The notes under the pieces were generated by a model, which made no database searches, was not told the DNA's origin, and saw nothing but the letters and a program-made list of their open reading frames with translations. DNA of 64,000 nucleotides from Acheta domesticus (lineage: Eukaryota; Arthropoda; Insecta; Orthoptera; Gryllidae): assembly GCA_031308135.1 (NCBI GenBank), contig JAHLJT010003656.1, positions 68,900,984-68,964,983 of the forward strand. The letters are read 5' to 3'. Made by a program: the position numbers and the translations under genes. Shown in pieces: positions 12,934-24,554 of the stretch (its first letter is position 1; each line of letters begins with the position of its first letter).

Positions 12934-13035
12934 GCGACGCGACGCGACGCGACGCGACGCGACGCGACGCGACGCGACGCGACGCGACGCAACGCAACGC
13001 AACGCAACGCAACGCAACGCAACGCAACGCAACGC
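12934..13035. repeat. Pentanucleotide array (GCGAC)n then (GCAAC)n
   Basis: About eleven GCGAC units are followed by about ten GCAAC units with a sharp boundary near 12990. The array sits inside a GC/CpG-rich block (about 12765-13065). All frames through it are open and code for pentapeptide repeats, so they are not called as genes. Confidence 0.95.
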
Positions 13036-13102
13036 GCGTGCCGGCGGGGCACGTTGGGCCAAAAGGGGCTCACAGTTAGGGGAGAAAAAAGGAAAGAAAG
13101 AA

Positions 13103-13246
13103 GTGAGGAAACTATTCACAGAGAACACGGATAAAACGTGTCACTGAGATAAGCTGAGGAAAGTATTCACAGTACACGCGGATAAAACGTGTTACTGGGT
13201 TAAGAAGTGAGGAAAGCATTTACAGTAAACACGGATTAAACGTGTT
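13103..13246. repeat. Three tandem units of about 52 bp
   Basis: Units begin near 13103, 13154 and 13207 with GTGAGGAAA or CTGAGGAAA. Each contains a motif close to ACACGGATAAAACGTGT, whose ACACG and CGTGT ends are inverted repeats, so each unit can form a short hairpin. The units differ by several substitutions. Confidence 0.8.
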
Positions 13247-13739
13247 GCCTCAAATTGCGCAAGGAGTAGAGAGGAAGGCCATCCTGCCCTCATTCGTAAC
13301 TCAAAGTCTGAGGATGTAAGCACCACGCGAAGAATTTACAAAAAAATTGCATTTTATCTTTAAACTATTGAAAAGAGACACTGCATACGTAACATGTCAC
13401 ATAGTGTGACACAGACTGTAGCATTCTAATACAAATCATCTCAGCTTTTATAGCTGTGTGATGAAAGACGTCAGGTACGCAAAGCAAATTAGGTTCGGTG
13501 ATACGAATACGTCATGCTCGCCACATATCTCCCTTACCCCCACCTGAGATCACAGCTAACTACCTAAAGCTATTTTAATCCGATCCTAAAATGTCAAATA
13601 CACACATACACACATTATCATTATTATCAATAATCTCCAACAATTCACCCTCTTGCTCGCATTACATACGGTATGATCAGTTATTTCCTGCAATTTAATC
13701 ACAAAGGGTCACCGACCGCGCCCTGCTGATAAGTTCACA

Positions 13740-14110
13740 GCACGCTCAGCCGCTCGCACGATCACCGGCGGCCTACTGTGCCGCGTGGCGTTCTTGTGAG
13801 GGCGCCAACAGCGCCATCGGAGAACGCTGCCCGCCGCCCCGCGCCCGCCGGACGGTCGACGCAGCACCTGTGCGGTTGCGTCACGCAGCGGACAGGCCGG
13901 CAGGCGGGTGGGAGGGAGGGAGGGCGGCCTCCAGCGCCCCGACCTTGCCCCATGCGGCGCCCGTGCGCGAGGTCAGGCCCGCGAGGGCGCTCCCCGCCCT
14001 CACACTGGCCTCCCCCCGGGGGGGGGAGGAGTCGCCTCGCCCACGATTCACGAGGGGCAGGGTCTGGCACCACATTCAACTCACCTCCAGGGCGCACATA
14101 TGAAGCGCCC
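13740..14110. other. GC/CpG-rich block
   Basis: CpG-rich sequence with a G-run near 14018-14026. Overlapping frames on both strands (up to 179 codons) have no domain. A strong donor on the minus strand lies just to the right, at about 14277. Confidence 0.5.
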
Positions 14111-14275
14111 AGGGAAGCGATACTGTAGCGCGTACAGCGTCGATAATTCGGTCGCCAAAAAAACGGGCCGTCGATAATCCGGGCCGCTACCGACATGAAA
14201 GGGTATTTTTCACTGATACTCGACTGCTTGTTATTGCCTTCGATTCGGAGCTCGATAAACACTACATAACTTACC

Positions 14276-14312
14276 TTGGTCGAGAGGGTCGTGGTTAGCA
14301 AGGGACATAAGA
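14276..14312 (-). CDS. Tentative first coding exon, unidentified gene
   Basis: On the minus strand an ATG opens a frame reading MSLANHDPLDQ that ends at a near-perfect donor, CAAG followed by GTAAGTTATG. No matching downstream exon was found by eye, and the sequence could be fortuitous. Protein family unknown. Confidence 0.2.
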
Positions 14313-14675
14313 AGACAGTTGAATGATGTTACATGTTCTCTTATGGAGGGAATTATTCAGAATTCCACAAAGGGATTCAAAAATCGAAAGTGTGGATCTG
14401 GCCTGGGATGAAGAGGAATATGCGAAATACTATTTCAATAGAAATTATTTTCATAAACTACAATGTTCGACTTCTTTCTGCAGCCGCCATTCTAAGAACA
14501 AAATGAAAATGATATTTCGCAGACGTAACATAGTTCCTAGATTTCTGAGAAAAATTCAGGGTGAACATCTTTAAGTACCCCCTACTTCCTACCATGTTTA
14601 TTAGCAGTTCCGACAGGCGTTTCGTGTCCCAAGGTGTAAAATCATACCCTTCATTATTTCAGCTTTCCCCTCCAG

Positions 14676-14881
14676 GAGTGTGGAGAAACCATGAAAACTA
14701 TCACCAACGTGCAGGTGTGACAAGATCAGAAGAGCGTGCCTCCACCTTAGGTCGAGAAAGCTGTTGGAGCGTGAATTCTTCTCTGCAAGACGATGTACTT
14801 GTCGCGTCGCGTCGGAGAGCTGTTATCAACAAACCATCCGATGACGAAAATGGACCAGACACGCACAACAAAATTTTGTGA
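14676..14881 (+). CDS. Tentative terminal exon, unidentified gene
   Basis: A pyrimidine-rich acceptor (TTTCAGCTTTCCCCTCCAG) precedes an open frame of about 67 codons ending in TGA. The peptide is of mixed composition (segments ASTLGRESCWSVNSSLQDD and KPSDDENGPDTHN) and does not look like low-complexity noise. No upstream exon of the required phase was located. No family recognised. Confidence 0.25.
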
Positions 14882-15763
14882 TCGTGATTAGCGACAAGTA
14901 ATTTTCCTACTGTTTGATGATTTTATTAACAAAGATTCCGAATTACTTTTGAAAACAGCGTAACAGCAATCACGGTTCTAATATTACTGAATTTCGTTCC
15001 CAAATTTAAAAAAGCCGCAGCTCAAAATATTTATCCAGGAAGTTGCAATTTGGAATTGTCCTTCAGTAAGAAATATCTGATGTTTTATTTGTTACTCGTT
15101 TTGAAACAAATTACCCTCTCGGCATAAACTATATTCACGACATACTATTTCATGCAAAGTGAAACTGGACTTTGATTGCACACTATAGAGACTATTCTCC
15201 TTCAGGCATTAAATCATACTGTTTCTGATAATTCTGAGCAACGTAGAAAATCAAATGGACATCTTCGAGAAAATTCTACCTAACACCAACTACATTAGCA
15301 AGGCCGCAATGTGGAAGAAATACACAAGATTTCAAAGACCTTGAAGCTAAGGCATCGCGTACCGTTGATTAACAACTTGTAGGTCACTGAACTTCTCTTA
15401 AGCCGGCACGAGTCAACATGAAGGAACAAAATGTTTATTTCAATCATTTTCTCTTAATGGTAAATGTAAAGACAGGAAACGAATCTGAGAATCTATAAAA
15501 TTTGATCTAAGTAATAAATAACGTGTATGAATAACATAAAAATATAAATGAGCTTATTAAATTTATTACATTTTGTTCAATGTCCGTATAAGATTAAAAT
15601 TTTCAAAAATCTATTTCATATTTTCGTAAAAAGCACGTACTTGCAGCTGAACGTATACGTAAATATGACTGGGCCCTACCATTTTACATAATCTTTTTAG
15701 TATTTCCCTTCCAATAAAGATATTAAGATAGCGTATCTCATTCGAAATACATTCACAACACTG

Positions 15764-15853
15764 TCAAGTACCATGTCTGCATTGCATGATCATATGATTA
15801 TCAGTCCATTCTTTTCGGCTCAGGTATTTACATGTGTGTGGAACGTAATTCAC
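15764..15853 (-). CDS. Tentative terminal exon, unidentified gene
   Basis: On the minus strand a strong acceptor with a T-rich tract (AAAGTTGTTTTTTCAG) is followed by a 29-codon open frame starting VNYVPHTCKYLSRKEW and ending in a stop, with two cysteines. Upstream exons were not found, so this is only a splice-site-based candidate. Confidence 0.22.
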   Translation of the reverse strand: MNYVPHTCKYLSRKEWTDNHMIMQCRHGT

Positions 15854-15999
15854 CTGAAAAAACAACTTTATACAGACGGAAGTGAACGATGGAGACCATA
15901 CACAGTAGAGAGGAAGGCTCTTTTTCAATATGAAGAGTTCTAAAGAGAAATAAAAGTTCTGCGGGCAAAACTGGCTAGAAAACGTAGGACGAAGAATGG

Positions 16000-18690
16000 A
16001 AATACATATTCCATTCACGAAGGTCCTAGAATCCTACAAAACCGCCTACCAAGGCTAAAATAACTCGTATACAAACGCTCTTCATTCTTGGGATCCAGAC
16101 AGTGAAGATTTACTGTTTGTGAACTCAAGTTCGTGTAGGATTAACCTCTTAGCTTCTGGAATCAAGTAATAAAATTGTTATTGCGAAGAATTAAAGGAGT
16201 TCGCCATTAAATTCATTTTAGGTTATAGCGATAAATCACTGTGATAGTCTATCAACAGGAACGATCGATATTTGTGCCTTGCACACACTGCTTTACAAAA
16301 TGAATGTTTTCATATTTCATATCTTACAAATTTATGAGTTTGTTTATGTAATTTTATTGCGCTATTTTACTTATTTTTCATTTGACGCGTGTATTTTATC
16401 GGAAATATTTTTATCTATCAATTAAGACATTCACTTACAACTGTTTCAATGTGAGATTACTTTTCTGGACCACAAAGAATAACGAAAAAAAAAGCAGCTT
16501 TACTCACAAAACACAACCAAAAGATCACTAATAATTCTATAACTTTTTTCAGGCAATACAATATTTCTTGCTAATCCACGCCCCTAGTATTTCCCTAACC
16601 GTTGGCAACTATTGCGTCTCCTACTCTCAAATTTATATTTACCCACCAAAAATTGAATTGACACATTTTTGATCTCACGAAAGCATAAATGCAATTGCAA
16701 TTCAAGAGAAAAGCGCACATTTTGTAATGAATAAATTTACTGTCGCAGCCCTAGACTGAAATTTTAGGATCCATTCTAGAAGAGAAACAATATCACTTAT
16801 CGGACGCAATAGCGCGTCATGACACAAATATTGTTATTGTTTAGTAATGCATATCACTGGTTTCAACTGGTATCAGTGGCTTACACAGTACTTTTATCAC
16901 GATGGGGATATACAAAATCAAAATCAACCAGTTTAAACTTTAAAAACTATTTTCTATAGGAAGAATAGGAACATGATCCTTTAAATTTCCTTAAATTTAT
17001 GTTATATCTGACACAAATTTATTGAGTGGTGATAGCTTGCGACAATGAACGCTCGGTTTTATCTCCAGACGCAGCAATGCTTATGAGAGGCGGAACACAT
17101 GGAAGTTCGATAGACTGAAATATCCTATCTTTAGAAAGTGTGTGTGTGCGTGTGTGTGTATAGGGGGGGGGGAGAGGATTCTACTCGAAGTGTCGCATTT
17201 GAATTACCGATCTACTAAAACTGGTGCTTCACTTTACTCTCATTATGATGAAAATTAAGTATTGTTCACATTAGAGCTATGACACTTATGCTTCACATAA
17301 ATAATAAGAATGAATGAGATTTAAAAGCACAACAGAAAAGTTTTTTTCTTTGCAGGAAAAAAAATGTGCATGCGCAAGCATATAGAAACGATTAAATTAA
17401 ATAAATCATCGTCGTTTACATCTAAGGAATAGCGTAAAAGGGTAGAGGTAAAGCTACTTGAAATTCGGCAAAAATTAATAAATTTGCTTGAGGAAGTGAC
17501 GAAAATAAGATCTTTCATTTCATCTGTACATCGTACTAACAACCCCGCCTATTTTCCACAATATATTAAAAATATCTAAAAAAAAGAATAACTTCTTTAA
17601 TTTAAGAAAATATATGAACGGATATTTGCAGAAAAAAGTCCAAACGTATAAAATATATATTGGAATTAAAAATTAAGGAGCAAAAAGTTTACGGCAAGTG
17701 AGACAGTAGGTACAATGAAGCATAATTTTGAAAACTAAAAATAGCCGAGCAAAATGGAGGAATGTGTTTGTTTTGGACCAGCGTAAAGGGAAGCACGCTA
17801 TCGGTTCGTGCTACTTGGCCAGCTTTGCCAGGAAGTCCGGAGTGCATTTATGGTATCTCTGATAACACGCATCTCACAGAATGATAGTACCCACACTGGT
17901 TAGGTAAATAAAGCTTGAACAAGTTGCCAAAGCACTCCTATGAAATTCTGAATGGCTAGAAAAGCCGAATTGGTATTCAGCAGACACAGTTTCCTTCATG
18001 ACATGCGAGAGAAGTCTACGTCATTTCTACAGTGGACGTTTTCATTCTGTTTTGTTTGGCTGGCTAAATACGTGAACATTGCCTTTCAAATGTAGCATAT
18101 AAATATGAAAATATTTCTTTGTTTACCTGAAACGTTTTTATAACATGATAAAAGAACAAGTCAGTAAAGCCTTAGGATAAAGCTTCCCACAGATTGGAAA
18201 TTTGGGAACTCTCGAACAGCACTGCAACGAAAAAAAAATTGAAACAAACAATATTTCCGCAGTAACAAACGAAAGCCATTTCTTGAATCGTTCGCTGAGT
18301 GACAAGAATTCAGAATAACTTTTAATGGATAATCCTGACAACTTCTCAAATTCATGTTCTTAGCCAAGTCACTCAGCTACTTCACCATATGTATTAAGAA
18401 AACATCGATTAATGTGCAGTGAAATGAGCCCAATAAGCTGCACTTCATAGACAAAAGTCTGGATAACCATCCATTTCAAAATAGTTTCAATATTGAAAAT
18501 TATTCTATCAATTTAAATTTTTACTTCCTCAAATACACACGCACATAAATAATAGACGAAATCAACAGAAAATTGTATAATGCTGTGGAAAAACGATTTC
18601 GAGATTTTAATGGAAATACGTTTCGGAATATCCCTGTTCCTCAAAAAAGTGTGTTTCCCCCCCCCAAAAAAAAACCCTCCGACTGTGTCT
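16000..18690. other. AT-rich non-coding stretch
   Basis: No gene, RNA or bordered repeat is supported. A short (GT)n followed by a G10 run lies at about 17140-17172. Confidence 0.35.
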
Positions 18691-18707
18691 GTTTGATTGT
18701 GTCTATG

Positions 18708-18782
18708 TATATAAAAGGACCAAGCGAAGTTCGGGGAGCACCAAGGCAATCTTCACTCGGAATGTCTCAGGAGGAACTGCAG
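18708..18782 (+). promoter_or_regulatory. TATA-like element before a short open exon
   Basis: TATATAAAAGG at 18708-18718 is a canonical TATA box by sequence. Downstream an ATG at 18762 reads MSQEELQ up to a CAG/GTATTT donor at 18782-18783. Alternatively the AAAAG at 18717 is an acceptor and the whole frame (PSEVRGAPRQSSLGMSQEEL) is an internal exon. Neither reading is confirmed by a partner exon. Confidence 0.22.
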
Positions 18783-18934
18783 GTATTTTAGGCTGCCGAT
18801 TCAGAGCAGCCAGGAAAGGCGTGAGTCAAATCTGAAAAGGAAGCCCAGACTCAAGAAAATAGGAAACTAAAACGGTACAAGAAAATCCATGCCCTACCAC
18901 ATCACCTCAATTATTTCTATTTTCAAAATAAAAT

Positions 18935-18965
18935 ACTAGCAAAATACCCGGCGTTGCCCGGGTTG
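18935..18965. repeat. Probable dispersed-repeat terminus
   Basis: The string TACTAGCAAAATACCCGGCG followed by TTGCCCGGGT contains the inverted pair CCCGG / CCGGG and abuts a long TCTC-rich tract. It looks like the end of an interspersed repeat; the family is not identified. Confidence 0.3.
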
Positions 18966-18999
18966 TTTCTTATTCAATAATTTTGAAAAAGAAAAAGTC

Positions 19000-19335
19000 T
19001 CTGTGTCTCTATATATCTATTTCTCCCCATCTGCCTCTCTCTTTTTATCTGCGTGTCTCTCTCTGAGTCCCTTTCTGACTTTCTCTATCTGTCTCTCCGA
19101 CCCTCTCCGTTTGTCTATCTTTGTATCTCTGCCTCTCTGTTTGTCTCTGTCTGCGTCTGTCTTTTTGTCTCTGTCTCTCTTTGTTCCTCTCAGTTTGCCT
19201 CTCTATCTCTATCTCCGTCTCTCGTCTCTGCCTATGCCACTCTTTCTCCTCCTTTCTCTCTCCGTGTCTGTCTCCGACACTCTTTATATCTCTCTGTCGC
19301 TCTCCGTCTCTCTTTGTCTGACTGTCTCTCGCGTG
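19000..19335. repeat. CT-rich low-complexity tract
   Basis: Imperfect TCTCTG/TCTGTC repetition over more than 300 bp. Frames of up to 133 codons here encode Ser/Leu-rich or Arg/Glu-rich runs and are artefacts. Confidence 0.85.
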
Positions 19336-19854
19336 CGTCCATCCGGTTCTCCTGGGCCTCGTCCTGCGTCTCACGGCAACGGTCAGCATCAATGAAGCCC
19401 AGGTGAAGCGTAGGTTGAATGGAAATTGAGTTAAAATGAAGCGCAATTTCGTTCTGCAGCGACATGTGGTGGAGTTACTACAGAATTAACAGCACACAAA
19501 TCTTTTGGGGTAAAAAAACACGTGTAAGTGCCTACTTTCTAGGAGATCACACGGGGTTGGAATTTACCACTTATATATTTAATACCAACATCCATTTATA
19601 TACATATATTCTTGCTCCACCGCATGTATCACCAGCGCCCCCAAAACAGTTACAATAACTTCCCAATAACAAAACAGTCGCACAGAAAAATAAGGAACAG
19701 ATTTAGAGAGAACTGCTTCACCTTTTCATTGTGGAAAAAAGGCGCACTTAGGTTCTCCAAATTGGCATGTCGATGATTATGCATTATGCCTGCCGATAAG
19801 CAGATCCTAATGAAAGAACCACAATAGAAACTACTGTCACGTTCCTCTCTCTTT

Positions 19855-20040
19855 CGGAAGCAGTGGCGCGTCGCGGAGGCTGGCGCAATGGACGAAGCTT
19901 GGTGGCGGAGGACAGGGGAGGGGAGGGTGCTTTCGTTCTCGCAAGCACCCGATCGGATCGGATCGGATCGGGTCGGGCGGCGTGCGGACCGGAAGAGAAA
20001 CGGGAAAAATGTCCCGGGGTAACCGATCGGGTTCGGCAGA
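19855..20040. other. GC/CpG-rich block with (GGATC)n
   Basis: CpG-rich block with four tandem GGATC units near 19952-19971. No gene is supported here. From about 20060 to 22000 the DNA is AT-rich with no supported gene. Confidence 0.4.
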
Positions 20041-22796
20041 ACGTTTTTCATAGGCGCAGTCTTTTGACGTGTGCAATCTCTTCTGTAAACATTTCACTTC
20101 TTCCTATCCATTTTATTTGACTTATTTCTTCAAGACACTTGTTTGTGTAACGTCTTCACGAGACCAGAACACCTAATATACTGCGATGTATTTCGGGAGG
20201 CTAAAATAAAATGATTGCATAGTAATAATCGAATTACAAGTTAGGTTTCGCTGCAATTACATCAAACGTTTATGGTCCTACGTGTGACTTGCAGGTTTAA
20301 GCAGGGTACTGGATATAGAATGTAACAGAAAAGTAGAAATTCTGTAAGCAAGCGGGGGGCCAAGAAAGATAAAAAAAAAGAATTCGAAGATTCAAGAGAC
20401 CCGACGACTCAAAAGAATTCCTAGGAAAATTGCGACGTCATGATCTAGATCCAGCCTCACCCTGCAGTTTTCCTGTTTCAGTGCATACGAACGTGGGCGA
20501 GTTTTGAAGTTCAAATGCACGTCTCATATCGACCCAGGGGCATCATGTGGCACGCTAGCCATGGCGGCAGAAGACACTCGTGACTCACGAGCATGCCGCA
20601 AGGTTCGAAAAAGGAGTGTCGTTTCGACATGCCTCGAGGGAGGATTCAAATAACTTTATTTCGAAATAACTTACCCAATCGAATCAGTCCTGGCAATCGG
20701 AAACCGATGTTTCTCAGTTTGGAAAATTTATGAAAATATATGGGGCTACGATGCAATAACCTCATATTACCACATTATCATTGGTGCGCGAGATTCATTG
20801 CGCAGTTATTTAATACATTCTAATTCACGTCCATGAAAAACACCAAAATTACACACTTGCGAAATAAATATACAATACCACTGCAAGTGTACCTCGTAAA
20901 ACAATTATTATGATAAAATATGACACTGTGATAAACTTTATCCGTGATAAAATGTTTAAGTCAGGATATGGATGAAGAAATTGATAACTGCGGTAAAAAT
21001 AAATTCACATGTCCATCTACCCCCTTATTTCCAAAATCACAACATCCATGAATCTTTATGAATTTTAATTCGCCAATCTCAATCTACGAAACATAGAACA
21101 CCTACTAAATCTGCATTATGATTGAAGTGATCGTACCTTTGCGCCGAGAGAAAACGCAAATCATTATCACAAGATATCTGAAATGCTCTGGACAGACACG
21201 TCAACGTCATTTACAACAGCCGGCGCCACGTTATCGCCTCACTGCAATATCTCCGCCCACAATAATACCTCCTCCGACTACACTTGGATTAAGTCTCCTC
21301 GCATGCTTGCGACAGCACACGTGCTCGCCGTCTGTCGCGAGATGCCGCGTCGATTGTGTTCCTGTGTCCCATCTGCCCGAGGGCATGTCAAATTAAAAAC
21401 AACGCGCACGACCAGGCGCGCAAAGCAAAAACACACGCCCTCAGGAATCTGCTTTCGTTTCTCCAGAAATCCAAGTTCAGTTCGCAGGAATCGGAAACAT
21501 CCACCGTTCAGAACCCAAATGGTCGAAAAGAAAGTCTAATTACAAACTTCTTTACGAATAAACTTGCTATATTATATTCCAACAGTTAATATTTTTTAAA
21601 AAATGTCAATATCTCCTGAATGGAAACGAATGATCACATTCTCCTTTTGATTCCTCACTTCATTTTACTGTATTTCCTCTCCGTGGTTAGTAAGTGCTGC
21701 TCAGAAAGCCCAGAGCTTCCCTTAGAAGCTCAATAAAAGTGCTGTCCCATAAATTGTCATTTTTGAGTTAAGTTAACAAATATGTTTAGAAAAACAGTCT
21801 ATTTACACCACTAAAAATTCACAAAGATTATTCACAACACAACCACGATACTACACAAAATGTCCCATAATTATTCCGACAAAAAAAATTTAGACACTTG
21901 TCATTTGAGGAAGTTAAGTGCTATCGGCTACCCTAACATTTTTGCTGCTTCCGAGCACACAATTCAAATACTCTGCACAGACACACACGCTGCAGCCGCC
22001 TTCTGTTGAGTGGCTTGGGGGGGGGGGGGTCGGCAGCACAATTCTTCTCCGAGACACGCCGGTACGATCCCATTTCCGGCGCCGCCGCGTCGAGACTTAT
22101 CGCTATCCCGCAACGCAACATGGCTGCAGCACGTGTTTTGGTGCATTACAGAATATTAGAGTGAGCGCCCGGAAATAACAAAGAAGTCGAGTAATCTCGA
22201 AAGTGAAAATTGTTAATGGCAGCTGACTGCAACTAAAATTCTTAAAATAAAGATAATCAATCAACATAATTTACTGAAGGGATACCTGAATTATAAAACA
22301 CCATATTTGTCCGAGAAATAAACGCCTGTCAGATTAAAGCCGTTCTCCTGCGAAACTATCATTTTTAGACGAGTCACTTCTCATTTGATTGGATTAAAAG
22401 TAGATTAAAGATGATTTAAACGCCTACGTGTTCCCTTTGGAGCGGGATTGACACACATCCCGCGGCAGACATGTGACGTTCTTTAACTGATGTTGAGTGC
22501 AACTTTATAAAGAACTTTGCAAATGAATTGGATATATTGAAAAAGGTTCACATGCAGCGGGAAGGTACGATGTAGCGCGACATAAAATCGTGAGCACAGC
22601 GCAGAATCGCATTCATTTACTACCTCTAAGTACGTCCGCAAAGGCGTTACATTTGGCTTCTGATCAATGATTCCCTTTATCCTTCCTTAAAAACTTGGAG
22701 TAAAAATACGCAAAATAAATATCGGAGTGCAGTGAAGTCCTGTATCATTACAGGTTTTACACTTCAGTCTAACGAATGACGTGAACGTATTTAGGG

Positions 22797-22874
22797 TAAA
22801 TGATCATAGGTGTTGTCATTGCCAACAATACTATATTGGGGTCTATTGGGAATATTGTCGGCAATGATCATTTA
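22797..22874. repeat. Long imperfect inverted repeat (hairpin)
   Basis: The left arm (22797-22830) and right arm (22853-22874, TATTGTCGGCAATGATCATT...) pair over 22 bp with one mismatch, except for a 12-bp bulge in the left arm. The loop is about 22 bp. It could be a MITE-like relic or a transcribed stem-loop; no further evidence distinguishes these. Confidence 0.7.
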
Positions 22875-23329
22875 ATTTTAAATACCAACGACAATTCACC
22901 ACAAAACCAATATACAGTATTTGGTGTAGTCTGAATATTTGCTATCGGCGTCACATGCTCCTTACCATCAGCAATTCATCACTATTCTTCAATCACTTGT
23001 ACCACCTTTAATAATCGCAAAAGTTATTACTCAGTAATAATTTATTTCACCATTAAAGCTTTAGAAAACCGAACTACAAAAACAACAGTTACTTTTCACC
23101 AACAATTTTTTTATTTCGTAAGCGAAGCATATGATTTCTTTACTAATATTTGTTCCTGGTCTTAAGAGCACCGCAGAAATATTTCATGTCCTTTTTCGCG
23201 GTTCCTAGTTGTTTTTTTCAGGAAATGCAAACCCAAACACAATTATTTCGCGGAAATAGTTGCTCGTCAAATCAGGAACACGATAAAACTTCCGCACCGC
23301 GTACATTTTTGAGCGCCTCGGGGAGCTCA

Positions 23330-23610
23330 ACGGATTCGCGGATTCGGCAGTGCAGGCGGCGGCGGCGGCGCATGTGGGAGAGTGGGTCCCACGTCGACCG
23401 CTCGCTGGCCTTGTGGGGCGGGTGCGACCTCGCCTCCAGCATCCGCATGTGCCCAGAGGCGCTGCGGGCGCCGCCGCCGCCGCCGCCGCCGCGCCGCCGC
23501 GCCGCCGCGCCGAAGGTGGACGGAACAGACCAGGCGCGAAGGCGCGGGAGGCACAGGAGAGCGAGACGGCGAAACTTTCGGGTAGGAGATTGCCGTTTAA
23601 ATAGGTAACA
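23330..23610. other. GC/CpG-rich block with (CCG)n
   Basis: CpG-dense block with CCGCCGCCGCCG runs at 23468-23515. Open frames on both strands are Arg/Pro/Ala-rich artefacts. Confidence 0.5.
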
Positions 23611-23651
23611 AATCGGGAGGAAAATTGGCGGTTTTCTCCAGAGAGGGAACT

Positions 23652-24080
23652 GGAGAGGTGGCTCAGGGCATCAACTGATGCCACTGCAAAGCCTCTGACC
23701 GGGAGGTCCTGGGTGACCCGACGGTGACAGGATTTCCCACAATAGCTTGCTCAAATTCAGTTTTGACAAGCTATTGTCAAGCTTGTCAGCTAGGTCAAAT
23801 TCAGTCGCTGTCTGAAGGAGAATTCTAGCGGCCGGCTGCTCTGATCGGTAGTTTTCCGTGGTTTCTCCGATCAGAACCAGGCGAATGTCGGAGCAGTACC
23901 CTATCGAACGAGCCACGGATCGCGCGCAATAATTCCTTTCCCATCTCTGGTCCTAACCTCACCCCTTACACATACACACACACACTACCACTCATGCCGG
24001 GAGAACGGCCGGGTGCTTAGAGCTTGTCCCGGTGGGGACGGTGCCTCGCTGGTGAGAGATACCCATGCGGCAGACTTCTA
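23652..24080 (+). repeat. tRNA-derived SINE-like copy 1
   Basis: It begins with GAGAGGTGGCTCAGGGCATC, which resembles a Pol III A box (TGGCTCAG), and shares about 230 bp with a second copy at 27190. Shared parts include CTGACCGG, GGAGAATTCTAGCGGC, TGCTCTGATCGGTAG and GGAGCAGTACCCT. The B-box region, intact in the other copy, is degraded here, so this copy is older or damaged. It has no cloverleaf and is not a functional tRNA. Confidence 0.75.
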
Positions 24081-24554
24081 TGACAGGGATAAAAATGTTG
24101 ATCCCATGATACGACAAAAGTCTCCATTCTGGTGGTGATTTTGTGAGAAAATAATGCAATACATGCTGCCTCCACGACAATAATGTTTTTCTACGAAACT
24201 GTTCTCTTTCTGTTCACGATCAAGGGAAACTTACTTTTTGGATGCGCCTCGTATTAAAAAAAATACTTGAAACCATCTTCTTCCGGAAGCACGAAATTCC
24301 GTAATTTTACGCAATTCTTGAAGAGTATCACCCGCATGAGAGAGACGGAAGTTGACAAACAAGTTGGAAACTGATTGGCGCCCTGCCATGTGCTTTGTGC
24401 TTGGCTGGGATTCCCTGTCAAGACGTTAAGAAGCTCCACAGTAGTGTAGAAGGAGTCGTCTTGTCAGGTCAAGCAGTGGTGTGAATAGTTCGTAAATACT
24501 GTGTGTGTTGTGTACGTAAAAGTGGTTTCGTAAACAGTTTCGACTGAATACATC

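Noticed and set aside
12710..13134. Frames of about 70-118 codons with Arg-Asp-Ala-Thr or Arg-Val-Ala-Ser repeats
   Set aside because: Artefact of the GCGAC/GCAAC array.
19003..19446. Ser/Leu-rich membrane-like protein
   Set aside because: Encoded by a CT-rich simple repeat; every frame is open.
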